Positions 17,434 through 27,500 of a stretch of DNA of 60,498 bases are shown here, in pieces. Source of the stretch: Taibaiella soli. Its GTDB lineage: Bacteria > Bacteroidota > Bacteroidia > Chitinophagales > Chitinophagaceae. Position 1 is the first letter of the stretch; each line of letters begins with the position of its first letter. Under the pieces are notes generated by a model. That model was not told the origin of the DNA. It did no database searches and worked only from the letters and a program-made list of their open reading frames with translations. A program made the translations under genes and the position numbers. The stretch covers positions 3,100 through 63,597 of the forward strand of contig NZ_QKTW01000027.1 in assembly GCF_003236175.1 (NCBI RefSeq). The letters are read 5' to 3'.

Positions 17434-19116
17434 TTAAGACTCTTTAACTTTTAATACAGGTAGATAAATATCAAATCTGGCGCCGTTATTTTTTTCGCCA
17501 TAAGCCCAGATATAACCATTATGATTCTGAACTATTTTTTTGCAGATAGCAAGACCAATGCCTGAACCTGTTGTCTCAGACGAAACTTCCAGCCGTTGGA
17601 AGACACCGAAAATTTTATCCGCATATTCCTGCTCAAAGCCTATGCCATTATCACAAAAAGAGATCAACACGTATTTGTCATTGCCTGCGTGCGGCACATT
17701 AGGCACACTCTGTTCACTTACAATTTTGCCGGAGATTTTTATTATTGGTTTTCTGGTAGGATCGCTATACTTAAGTGCGTTATTGATAAGATTATCTACC
17801 AGTTGTTTGATCTGAAACGGAATGCCATTGATCATAGGTAGTGATCCAGCTACAAACGCAACTTCTTTTTGCAGAAATTCTTCTTTGTAGGAAGCGGCGG
17901 CTTCGGTGATGATTTCATTCAGATCTACCGGTACAAAGTTTTCTTCTACAGAAGTCGTTCTTGAATAAGCCAGCAAATCTTCTATCAGATTATTCATACG
18001 AACGGCGGCTTTCATCAGACGATCCAGAAAATCGGACGAGCGCTGGTCGAGCTGGTTATGCGGGGAGCTTTTTAGGTGCGAAGCATACAATTGTATTTTA
18101 CGTACCGGCTCTTTCATATCGTGAGATGCAACGTAAGTAAACTGTTCCAGTTCGGTATTGCGAAACTCAAGTTCGGCACTGTAGCTTTTTAATTTATCGT
18201 CAGCTATTTTCCGTTCGGTGAGGTCGCGGGTTACTTTGGTAAAGCCTATTAATGCACCTTTTGAATCATGAAGCGCTGTGATTACAATACTTCCCCAAAA
18301 ACGGCTTCCATCTTTACGGATACGCCAACCTTCAGTTGTTGCTTTACCTTCGGTTGCTGCTTTGCGGATCAGTGTCTGCGGGACTTTATTTTTTCGGTCT
18401 TCTTCGGAATAAAAGATTTCGAAACTCTTTCCGATGATTTCCTGTTCGGTATAACCTTTGATCTTTTCAGCACCTCTATTCCAATTCTGTATCAGGCCGT
18501 CTTTGTCCAGAAGAATAATCGCATAGTCTTCCACTTCCTCTACCATGCGATGAAAACGTTCTTCATTTTTTTCCTGTTCTTCTATCCTTCGAAGCAATTC
18601 CCTGGTCCGCTCTTCAATTTTCTTTTCCACCGAATTCATCATTGTGTTATAATGCTGATCGTATTCACGGATTTTTTTTTCAGCCTGCCGGATTGCGGTG
18701 ACATCTTCGAGTAGGTTAACGATGCCTTTTAGCTTTCCATCGTTGTCGAACAACGGCTGCGGATGAGAAATGACATGTCGCCTGGAGCCGTCGGGGCGAA
18801 CAATAATAACCTCCTGGCCAGTTACCGGTCGCCGTTCTCTAAAACAAACCGCCACTGGTGATGCTGCAATTTCAAGCATAGTACCGTCGGGATTCAAAAG
18901 CTCAAACTCATTATTCCACAGATCATTGCCCAATAAGGGCGATCGACCCCAAAGATCGGCTGCAGCTTCGTTGTAGAAGGTTAGTTTCCCTTCGGCATTT
19001 AAAGTATAGAATGGGATATCTATAGCGCCGATAAACTGTTCGTAGAAAGCTTCGCTATTCTGCTCGGAATTCCCGGTTTCATTGTACGTCATGGTATTAA
19101 TGGTAACTTCTTTCAT
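17434..19116 (-). CDS. PAS-domain sensor histidine kinase
   Basis: 560 residues, no membrane segment, so a cytoplasmic sensor. Order: PAS domain 1 (about 22-140, ending in the PAC-like GKLKGIVNLLEDVTAIRQAEKKI), a coiled linker (about 145-190), PAS domain 2 (about 190-305, AIILLDKDGLIQNWNRGAEKIKGY ... GFTKVTRDLTERK), HisKA with the phosphorylated His332 in YVASHDMKEP, and a HATPase_c domain (NALKYS, DNGIGF, GSGIGLAICKKIV). No response regulator is adjacent. This group in Bacteroidota often resembles bacteriophytochrome-type output kinases. Signal unknown. Confidence 0.9.
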   Translation of the reverse strand: MKEVTINTMTYNETGNSEQNSEAFYEQFIGAIDIPFYTLNAEGKLTFYNEAAADLWGRSPLLGNDLWNNEFELLNPDGTMLEIAASPVAVCFRERRPVTGQEVIIVRPDGSRRHVISHPQPLFDNDGKLKGIVNLLEDVTAIRQAEKKIREYDQHYNTMMNSVEKKIEERTRELLRRIEEQEKNEERFHRMVEEVEDYAIILLDKDGLIQNWNRGAEKIKGYTEQEIIGKSFEIFYSEEDRKNKVPQTLIRKAATEGKATTEGWRIRKDGSRFWGSIVITALHDSKGALIGFTKVTRDLTERKIADDKLKSYSAELEFRNTELEQFTYVASHDMKEPVRKIQLYASHLKSSPHNQLDQRSSDFLDRLMKAAVRMNNLIEDLLAYSRTTSVEENFVPVDLNEIITEAAASYKEEFLQKEVAFVAGSLPMINGIPFQIKQLVDNLINNALKYSDPTRKPIIKISGKIVSEQSVPNVPHAGNDKYVLISFCDNGIGFEQEYADKIFGVFQRLEVSSETTGSGIGLAICKKIVQNHNGYIWAYGEKNNGARFDIYLPVLKVKES

Positions 19117-19726
19117 GTTGGGTGCTCGGGTTTTGCTTCCTGTTATACAGTAATAAAACCGTGCCGTAGATTCTCCGGCGTTGTTTTACAACGAATAAAA
19201 TAGTCAAATAACTTGATAATCGGTTAAGCTGACTTATCAGAAATGTCTGATTGGACTATTTGTCCGACCGATCGGACCTTTTTGTGGAAGGATCTCGGAC
19301 GAATTTTGCATCAGAAAATTTGTTGATGCGTACAGTTTCAGTTTTTTTTCAGGGTAATGTCAGGATTTGCACCGTTTCTTGTCTATGTGGAATCTCATCA
19401 GTTGTGATTAGTCCTTTCCTTTTGTGGTAAATAAGCTTCATTGAATTTCTTCTTTTTTTCAGTTCAACTTCTTCAATAAATGTAGTCGTAATTGTGCATC
19501 ATGTGGCGCTAAAGCGTGTGCTTTCGTAAGCGTTTGCGTACGGTCGCAACCGTAAGGTTAGCGTTCTTTTGTATTGATATTTCCTCACGGGAGAGGGGAA
19601 TGTCAACCGACCATAGAAAATGTATCCTCTTTTTTTGAACAGCAGGTTTGGTATTGACGGTGCTTGTATAAAACAGGTATCATCTGGCTATTCCATATTC
19701 AATTTCGAAAAATTAAATTAAGTAAA
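19117..19726. other. Long gene-free region upstream of the repeat protein gene
   Basis: 610 bases with no credible gene. It contains a 16-base word GTCTGATTGGACTATT (19245-19260), a perfect palindrome GTCCGA-CCGA-TCGGAC (19262-19277) and AATTTTGCATCAGAAA (19302-19317). The first and last recur in the gene-free stretch after the giant protein at 38223. A likely promoter/leader region for the gene at 19727. Confidence 0.5.
19244..19317 (+). promoter_or_regulatory. Conserved noncoding element, copy 1
   Basis: GTCTGATTGGACTATT and AATTTTGCATCAGAAA separated by 41 bases, with the palindrome GTCCGACCGATCGGAC between them. Copy 2 at 38382-38433 has the same two words (one difference) separated by 20 bases. 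The 21-base difference is two helical turns. Confidence 0.5.
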
Positions 19727-22700
19727 ATGAAAATTGCTTTACGCAACGAGGTATTCGCCGATGACGTGTTTACCCGTAAAAGTGGTGAAGAAAGGCGAGC
19801 CAGTCGTCGCAATGGTATGCGTCGGTTCGTTTGTGGTACCACATTATTATTGCTGGGTGCTTTTGGTTCGCTAAAATCTCAGGCACAGACATGTAATATC
19901 GCTGATACCCTGAATACGGCAAATCATGCCGGTGTTACCGCGAACAGTGGTTTTAGCGGACTGGGTGCAGGTGTTGCAAATCAGAATAACATCATTGGTG
20001 CTACTTCTAGTGCTACTACACTTGCTTCTATTGTTTTAGGCAGCGCTTTTGTAGAGGTAAAGAAAGATGCGCCAACAGTAAAATATCCGGCGGGTACCTA
20101 TGCAGGGTTTAATGTGACGAATACAACCTTGCTGGGATTATTGAACAACCTCACGCTCACCACCTATTCAAACGGCGTAGTGCAGGAGTCTGTTTCTGGT
20201 TCGGCAATAGTGGTGTCACTGGGCCTTACAGGTGGTTCTAATAACTACAATGTAGGTTTTAAGACAACCAAAGATTTTGATGACGTCCGTATCACATTGG
20301 GCGGCGTATTGTCGTCTGTGGATGTTTACTATGCCTTTGTAGAAAAGTTTTGCGCGGGCCCTGCGTTGAATTGTAACACACTTACAACGGTTACTACGCC
20401 TCAGTTTCCGGTAACAACTGATGCTTCGCAGATCGGTATACTAGGTTCCGGTTCTGTAAATAGTCCGTACAATATCATTGATGGAGACCCGTCGAGTTAC
20501 GCAACGATCAGTACAACGGTTGGCCTTGCAACGGGTGGTTCCATTGCAATTAAAGATGGCGTGACCACTTATCCCACGGGTACATTCGTAGCATTTGACC
20601 TTTCTTGCAGTTCACTGCTGGGTGTCAATTTGCTGAATAACATTACCATCACAACATATGCCGCCGGTGTACAGCAAGATGTGCTGACTGGTGCGGCACT
20701 GCTTACCGTAAATCCGGCATTGTTGTCGGCCTCTAACGGTCGTTCTGTAGTGGGTTTTCGCGCAGCACACAGTTTTGATGAGGTGAAAATAACAGTATCA
20801 AACACATTAAGTCTGGCATATACCGTAAATATTTACGGCATGATGGTAGAAAATTTCTGCGCGGGTAATGCATTAGCGTGTAACACGCTTACAGCTGCAG
20901 TCAATCCAGATCTGCCACTGTATGTTGACGGTGTCAATACCGGCATCAACAACATTGCAACCGTTGGCGGAAGCATCAGCAATGCGCAAAATGCAATCGA
21001 CAATGATCCTAATAATTATGCAACCGTTTCGCTAACTACCGGTGTAGCTTCCGTAGCAAATTTTGCGGTAGCGGATGCAATGAATACCTATCCGGCCAAT
21101 TCATTTGCTGGTTTTGACGTAGAGACCAATACACAATTGCTTACTGCCGGCGTATTGAGCAACGCAACCATTTATTTGTATAATAACGGCACACTGGTGC
21201 AAACAGGCAGTGGTAATGCTTTGGTTATCGGTGCAACAACTACTTTGTTGACAGGTGGTACCACGCGTCAGATTGTAGGCATCGTTGCAAACGTGCCTTA
21301 TAATGAAGTGAAGATTTCGTTTAATCAAGTAGTGAACGCTGATCTGGGGAACATCAAAATCTATTCAGCGATTCTGGAGAAAACCTGCGCGCCAACAATC
21401 ATGTGCAGCACTTCTTACTATCTGAATAACCCTGCTTTTCCTACGGTGATTGATGCAACGCATACAGGTGTTTCCGGTGTGCTGACGGCAGATGCAAGTG
21501 TAGCGGACGCATGGAATGTAGTTTCTGCAAGTACCACAGATTATGCACGTATTGCAAACAACGCAACAGTATTGGCTAATGCTTCCATTGCTGTTTTGGA
21601 TCCAATTACCACTTATCCGAAAGGGACATTCGCCGGCTTTGTCATTAAACCAGGTACCACACCTGCTGTATTGGCCAATTTGCTGAATGCGATTACCGTC
21701 AGCACTTATAATAATGGAACATTGCAGGAATCTGCAACAGGTGCAAGTTTAATTAATCTCACGGTTCTGGCGACGCTTATCGGTACGCCGTCAACCGGTT
21801 CGTACAACGTCGGTTTTTATACTACAAAGCCTTTTGATGAAATTACAATCAGCGTCGGTTCATTGCTGAATGCCGGTTTGCTCAATAATTCTTACGTCGA
21901 TGTGTATGGTGCATTCATTGATACCCGTAGTTCTGTTGCAGGTACCGGTACGCTTAATTGTATGCTGGTAAATCCAGACGTAAATACAGGTATCATCAAT
22001 AGAATAATTGCAGGGAATGTAAGTACCAACGATATTATTCCGGGAGCTACCTACGGCACACCTGCTGCACCAACTACAGCTCCGGCCGGCAGCAATGCGA
22101 CTTTGACGGTAAACGCAGACGGCAGTTATACATTTACCGCAGATAAAATCGGCGTTTATACTTATGATGTGCCTTACTGTATGTCTGGGATGTCTACCGG
22201 TTGTGCTACCGAACCACTTACTATTACGGTTGTTGACCCTACGGTAAATACAAATCCGCCAATTGTCAATACAGATCTGGCTACGACAAATACAGGCGTA
22301 CCGGTTACAATCAGCGAACTCACGAACGATGGTGTTGGGAATGCTGGTGGCACATTGGGGACGCCAACGATTACAGTTCAGCCATCTAACGGTACAGCAG
22401 CGGTAAATGCCAGCGGACAAATCGTATACACGCCTAATGCTTCCTTCGCAGGTAACGATACAATTACTTACCAGGTTTGTGAATCGCCATCCGGTTTATG
22501 TGGTACCGCCAAGGTTTACATCACCGTTAATGGCACCAACGCAGCAGTGAGTGCAACCGATGATTATGTGTTTACCAGTGGTGTAAATGCAGCGACAGGC
22601 AATGTATTGTCAAATGATATCAGCACTGCCGGCAATCCGCTGACAGCTACAACGCAAAATATCACGCTGGCTTCGGGTACTTTTGTACTGAATGCAAACG

Positions 22701-23248
22701 GTACTTACAGTTTTACGCCTGTTGCCGGTTTCATTGGTACCGTAGATATTCCTTATCAGGCTAACGATGCAGCTACTGGAACATTTGCGAAAGCAACATT
22801 GCATGTAGTAGTTAATAATGTACCAGATTTGTCACCTACTATTTCGTTTTTGCCGGCGATCGCTAATGGCATTACCAATCTCAACGTACTGCTGACCGTT
22901 TATGAAGAAAACGGTGTAAATACGAATGGTTTGATTACGGTCCGTATTCTGAAAGATCCAAAATACACGCTGGCATTTAATTCTGCTGCAACAACTGCTG
23001 CAGGTCGTGCAGTGAGCAACAGCGCCTGGACATTTGACGCAGTAAGTAATTCATTCTTCTACATATTGACGACTTCAAATACGCTGAATGGTTATGGTTC
23101 TCTGAGTGCGGGCTTCACCGCTACATTCAATCCTAATGCCAGTGCAGGTTCTACAATTATCTCCACCGTTATCGCAGACGGTAGCGGCGGCGAAACTGAC
23201 AGCTCAGATAATGAAGACGACGATACACTTGTTTATCACATTCAATAA
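19727..23248 (+). CDS. Large secreted repeat protein (surface adhesin-like)
   Basis: 1173 residues from the ATG at 19727; an upstream ATG at 19664 would add 21 residues but gives no better signal. Residues 1-54 are a long basic leader and hydrophobic core ending KSQAQ, i.e. an extended signal peptide. Then come four ~160-175-residue repeats (about 55-214, 215-383, 384-559, 560-744), each with YAT-like, TYPxGTFAGF, F/Y-D/N-E/D-V/I-K/R-I and closing VENFCAG-type motifs, and a Cys at each junction. Next are three cadherin/tandem-95-like domains (about 745-1035, NADGSYTFTADKIGVYTYDVPYC; NGTAAVNASGQIVYTPNASFAGNDTITYQVCE) and a last beta domain. No T9SS sorting domain is visible; the protein ends in an acidic tail. 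Likely a cell-surface or matrix protein. Confidence 0.7.
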   Translation: MKIALRNEVFADDVFTRKSGEERRASRRNGMRRFVCGTTLLLLGAFGSLKSQAQTCNIADTLNTANHAGVTANSGFSGLGAGVANQNNIIGATSSATTLASIVLGSAFVEVKKDAPTVKYPAGTYAGFNVTNTTLLGLLNNLTLTTYSNGVVQESVSGSAIVVSLGLTGGSNNYNVGFKTTKDFDDVRITLGGVLSSVDVYYAFVEKFCAGPALNCNTLTTVTTPQFPVTTDASQIGILGSGSVNSPYNIIDGDPSSYATISTTVGLATGGSIAIKDGVTTYPTGTFVAFDLSCSSLLGVNLLNNITITTYAAGVQQDVLTGAALLTVNPALLSASNGRSVVGFRAAHSFDEVKITVSNTLSLAYTVNIYGMMVENFCAGNALACNTLTAAVNPDLPLYVDGVNTGINNIATVGGSISNAQNAIDNDPNNYATVSLTTGVASVANFAVADAMNTYPANSFAGFDVETNTQLLTAGVLSNATIYLYNNGTLVQTGSGNALVIGATTTLLTGGTTRQIVGIVANVPYNEVKISFNQVVNADLGNIKIYSAILEKTCAPTIMCSTSYYLNNPAFPTVIDATHTGVSGVLTADASVADAWNVVSASTTDYARIANNATVLANASIAVLDPITTYPKGTFAGFVIKPGTTPAVLANLLNAITVSTYNNGTLQESATGASLINLTVLATLIGTPSTGSYNVGFYTTKPFDEITISVGSLLNAGLLNNSYVDVYGAFIDTRSSVAGTGTLNCMLVNPDVNTGIINRIIAGNVSTNDIIPGATYGTPAAPTTAPAGSNATLTVNADGSYTFTADKIGVYTYDVPYCMSGMSTGCATEPLTITVVDPTVNTNPPIVNTDLATTNTGVPVTISELTNDGVGNAGGTLGTPTITVQPSNGTAAVNASGQIVYTPNASFAGNDTITYQVCESPSGLCGTAKVYITVNGTNAAVSATDDYVFTSGVNAATGNVLSNDISTAGNPLTATTQNITLASGTFVLNANGTYSFTPVAGFIGTVDIPYQANDAATGTFAKATLHVVVNNVPDLSPTISFLPAIANGITNLNVLLTVYEENGVNTNGLITVRILKDPKYTLAFNSAATTAAGRAVSNSAWTFDAVSNSFFYILTTSNTLNGYGSLSAGFTATFNPNASAGSTIISTVIADGSGGETDSSDNEDDDTLVYHIQ

Positions 23249-23272
23249 TTCCAACCAAAAAAGAAAAAACAA

Positions 23273-24316
23273 ATGAAAAAGCTTACATATTCACTCAAGG
23301 CATTTACTCTTTGCATGCTGCTGTTTGCTGTTAACGCAAAAGCAGGAGATCCGGCAGTAAATGGCGCAACAGTAAATCCGGCTCCGATTTCAGTGGCTGG
23401 TAATAATTCAATTTCTTTTCAGTTTGTAAATATTGGCACCGCGATCACCGCCCCGCAAGCGAGCCAGGTGACGGTCACTATTTCACTGAGTGATCTTACG
23501 TTGCATCCGGGTTATAATCTGAGTACAAACATTACAGGTAATGGTGCTTCACTTTTCACCTGGTCTTTTGATGCAGGTACCAATGTGATTACCGGCGTAT
23601 TGAACCAGGCACTTGCCAATGCGCAGGGTGGAACAATCACTGTAGGAAATCTGGACGTAACCGCGCTCACTACTTCAGCTGCTCCGGGAAATGGCGCTAA
23701 CATTAACGTTGTAGCTTCTGGTGCGGTAAACTCAAGCACTACCAACGATGCCACAAGTTCGTTTACGTACACATTGTCGCCGCTGCCAATCAAGCTGACT
23801 TCATTTACCGCAACAGCTGAGGGCTGCAACACAATGTTGAACTGGCATTCTGCAACCGAAAGAGATTTCAGCCATTTCACACTTCAGTATAGTCACGATG
23901 GCGCCGATTACCAGAATATAGCGGTCATCAGCGGCAAGGGTGATAACAGCGATTATACTTACGTGCATCAGGCCGGTAATGGTCGCGCGATGTATCGTTT
24001 AGTATTGACAGATAACAACGGCGTCGTAAATTATAGCAATACCGCTGTTGCAAATATCAGTTGTGATGCTGCCGCCAATGTACAGATCGTACCAAATCCG
24101 GTGCAGAATATCTTTAGCCTTCGTATTGAAAATGTAACTACAAGTAATTACACAGGTGTTGCTACCGTTTACAATGCAATGGGCATGTCAGTGCGTACAC
24201 AGGACGTGCGCAGCGGAGATAACAAGATTGATATGACTGGCTTGGCTGCAGGCATGTATACTGTGACACTACAGGATGCAAACGGTATCAGCAATTATAA
24301 ACTGGTCAAAGAATAA
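23273..24316 (+). CDS. T9SS-sorted secreted protein
   Basis: 347 residues, signal peptide ending NAKAG (about residue 25). Residues about 27-160 are a beta-sandwich rich in Asn, Ala and Thr. Residues about 170-260 form a fibronectin-like module with the familiar PIKLTSFTATAEGCNTMLNWHSATERDFSHFTLQYSHDG sequence that precedes many sorting domains. The last ~75 residues (VQIVPNPVQNIFSLRI ... GLAAGMYTVTLQDANG...KLVKE) are a type A T9SS sorting domain, so it is exported across the outer membrane and probably attached. It begins 24 bases after the repeat protein, so the two are one operon. Confidence 0.85.
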   Translation: MKKLTYSLKAFTLCMLLFAVNAKAGDPAVNGATVNPAPISVAGNNSISFQFVNIGTAITAPQASQVTVTISLSDLTLHPGYNLSTNITGNGASLFTWSFDAGTNVITGVLNQALANAQGGTITVGNLDVTALTTSAAPGNGANINVVASGAVNSSTTNDATSSFTYTLSPLPIKLTSFTATAEGCNTMLNWHSATERDFSHFTLQYSHDGADYQNIAVISGKGDNSDYTYVHQAGNGRAMYRLVLTDNNGVVNYSNTAVANISCDAAANVQIVPNPVQNIFSLRIENVTTSNYTGVATVYNAMGMSVRTQDVRSGDNKIDMTGLAAGMYTVTLQDANGISNYKLVKE

Positions 24317-24392
24317 CGGCAGTTTAAAGACGTGTTTTGATTTTTCAACGTCGTAAAGAATAAGCGTTCATCCAATAGTATCCATAAAAGAT

Positions 24393-24427
24393 AAGTCGGC
24401 ACTTCTTAAGTGCCGGCTTTATTTTTT
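24393..24427 (+). terminator. Terminator after the T9SS cargo operon
   Basis: A 12-bp stem with one wobble pair (24393-24404 with 24408-24419, loop CTT) followed by TATTTTTT. About 75 bases past the stop at 24316. Confidence 0.85.
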
Positions 24428-24431
24428 GCAA

Positions 24432-24501
24432 CAGGCGCGGACGCTCCGATTCGGCCTGAGTTGCGTCGCACATTGCAACTCCAGGATATCGATTGCACAA
24501 T
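24432..24501. repeat. Dispersed ~70-bp repeat, copy 1
   Basis: Directly after the terminator, a GC-rich block with GTTGCGTCGCAC and AGGATATC. It aligns over about 70 bases, by eye roughly three-quarters identical, with 50039-50108, which also directly follows a terminator of a T9SS gene. No coding role seen. Confidence 0.65.
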
Positions 24502-24571
24502 CAATAAGATGTTCGTGAAAAACGGCATCAAATTTGCAATAGCATAACCATAAATCAATATTGCAAACGAA

Positions 24572-27500
24572 ATGCCCCCGGAAAGCTTTGAATCCACGAC
24601 AACCAGAAAACCCAGGATCGATTGGGATAAGCATGATAATAGCGCAGCCTATACCTGCGCCGATATTTTTGTAGGAAGCTATACCATCAAATCTTTTGAA
24701 TCTTTTCAGCTCTCGCAAAGCATCGCGGCACATCATACATTTGAACTCGTTATCGGCCATGATGCGTTGCTTTCAAAAGATGGCAGCCCGGTAGCAGATG
24801 ATCAATGGCTGGCGAATGCCAGCAAGCTGATGGGCGAAAAAATCAGCATCGGTTTTTATTATCACATCTGGCCCGATCAGAAACGATGGTTTGAAGGTAT
24901 TGTGACCAACGTCAGTTATCGCCGCTGTACCTATGGTTTTGGCGAAATCGTTATCGCTGGCGGCAGTCCAACTTTATTGCTCGATGCAGCACCCCATACA
25001 CAAAGCTTTACCAACAAGACGGTACAATCTATAGCGACCGAAATTTTAACTCAGGCCGGGTTAGATACAAAAAATGTAAAATCTCGCTTCGGAAGACCGT
25101 TGCCTTACTCTTGTCAATACAATGAAACCCATTATAACTATCTGGCAAGGCTGGCTGCGAGTTATGGCGACTGGTTTTGGTATGATGGTGAAGATCTTTA
25201 CTTCGGAAAACCATTCTTCAAACCGGACGTAAAATTGGTGCTGGGCCGCGATGTATATGACATGGAGGCCAGCATGAACGCCCGTCATATAAAGACGGAG
25301 CACTACAGTTATAATAGTTCAGATCATGAAGCATTGCGGCACGATACATTCGAAATCAGAGGTATTGATTACTTCGGAGAAAAAGCCCTTACAGCCAGCG
25401 AACAAATGTTTAAAACGCCGACACGGCAAGTAGCGCCGGTCCGCGCCATCGATGCCAAAGAAGTGACCGCTTCGCAAAAAAGTCAGGCAACCGCTAAGGC
25501 CACAGGACTGTTTAACATAAAAGGTCGCAGTACCAATCCGTATTTGTTCCCCGGGTGCAATGTGATATTAGAAATCCGTGACGTCAGCACTAACAAAAAG
25601 ACTCATTATGCCACGTTGATCATTGCTGAGCTGCGGCAAACCTTGAGTTACGACGGTAGTTATGATTGTGAATTCGTTGGCATTCCGCAAAAGACGGAAA
25701 ATCTTCCTTTTCATCAGTTTACTCTGCCAATTGCGGAGCCTCAACTAGCCACAGTGGTCGCTAATGCCGATGATAAGTATGCGAAGGCAAACGGTCGTGT
25801 AAAAGTGCAGTTCCCATGGCAGAATGAACCTACTGATTTTATAAGAGTAATGACGCCCGACGCTGGCAGCAGTGATCAGGTAAGCAAGAACCGCGGTTTA
25901 GTGTTCATCCCCGAAATAGGCTCGCAGGTAATGGTGGGTTTTGTTCACAGCAATCCAGATAGGCCATTTGTAATGGGCGGTATGTTTCATGGACAAAATG
26001 GAATGGGTGGACTCGACAACAATCATATCAAAAGCATTATTACCCGCAGTGGCTGCACCATACAGTTTGACGATACCGACGGGCAGGGCAGCGTTACCGT
26101 CAAGGACCCAAGTGGTAATAGTTTCTATCTGGATGGGAAGGGAAATATCAATTTGACTGCGCCGAAGAAAATAATTATGTCGGCAACGGACATTGAGGTT
26201 AATGCCTACAATAATGTGGAATTGAATGTGTCGAATAGTCTGGTCATGAATATAATGTCCAAACTGTTTGTCTTTACCCCTTTTCTAAAACAGGTTGTAA
26301 GCGGCGCAATGCAGCTGTTCAGCGGTGACGCGCTCATTAATGCCAGTAACACAATCAATATTCAGGGCAACGATGTAACGACTCAGGGTAAAGAAAAGAT
26401 GGTAGTGCATTCGGACAAACTGACAACGATTAATAGCAAGGATACAACTGAAGTTCATGGGCAAACTAAAAACAGTTTTACAAATAGCCCGATTGATGTC
26501 GCTGCAGCGCCACCTGCTACATTGACCAATGTAATTGTTGAGTTCCGAACATTACAAACAGGCTACAATGGCGAATTTGGATTTGACTGGTTGCGGATTG
26601 ATGATAACGGAGCCACGTTAGAGAAGCCTTATTATGATTGTCTGGACAGTGGCTATGAAAAACCGAATGGTAAGATCATTGGAAAAGGCGCGGATGGAAA
26701 ACCCGTTTACACCGACAATAATACAGAGTATGATAGTAAAGATGAGGCCTTTGCAGCACTAGAAAATGAATATTTACAACTGCCTATTAACCGAAAAAGC
26801 AATCTTAAGCTAAAGAAATATTATGTGCCCTGGTTGAATCTGTATCCCAAAGCAGCACGGGATGCCGTTGCGACCGGTGTGAAACCGCCTTATGAAGCTA
26901 CTTTACGAATACTGGTGGATGTAGAGAACGAAGAGCCGGATCAGATACGGGTGATGTTTGACAAAAAATATTTCGAAATAAACGGTAAAGACGGAACCGA
27001 TGCTAATCCAGTGCTTATCGCGGGTAAGACTATTGGTTCCAAGCGAGAGGTGTCCGACCAGCTAAAGATAAAATGCATCGGCGAATTTGCGACGCGGCAA
27101 GAGATATTAGTGTACGCTTATCCAAAAGATTCACTTACTAAGAGTGCGGCAGAGCAATTGACCTTACGGAAACTCGCCGGTAAAATTGCCATAGAACCCA
27201 ATAAAAACAGTCCGGCAGCAAATGGCAAACCTGCAGTGAGTAATCGGAAAACTCAGAAGTTTGTATTAGTGCCGGTGGAAACGAATATAGATGGAAAGGC
27301 AATTAGTGGCACTTTTTTCCCAGGCGAACAAGAGAATCTTCAAAATGCCATGCATCAAGCTCTAATACATGGAGAGATAGAAATCTATGAAAAAAATGGA
27401 GGCATTTTGGATCTCAGCAATGTGAATGAATTCAAAATAACGACTAGTGCATCTGGATTGAAAAATTATGGTAAGTTCATTTTTAGTCGACAAAGAGATG

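Noticed and set aside
24419-24760. Minus-strand open frame of 113 codons covering the repeat copy at 24432
   Set aside because: Overlaps the start of vgrG antisense and the dispersed repeat; no family features.
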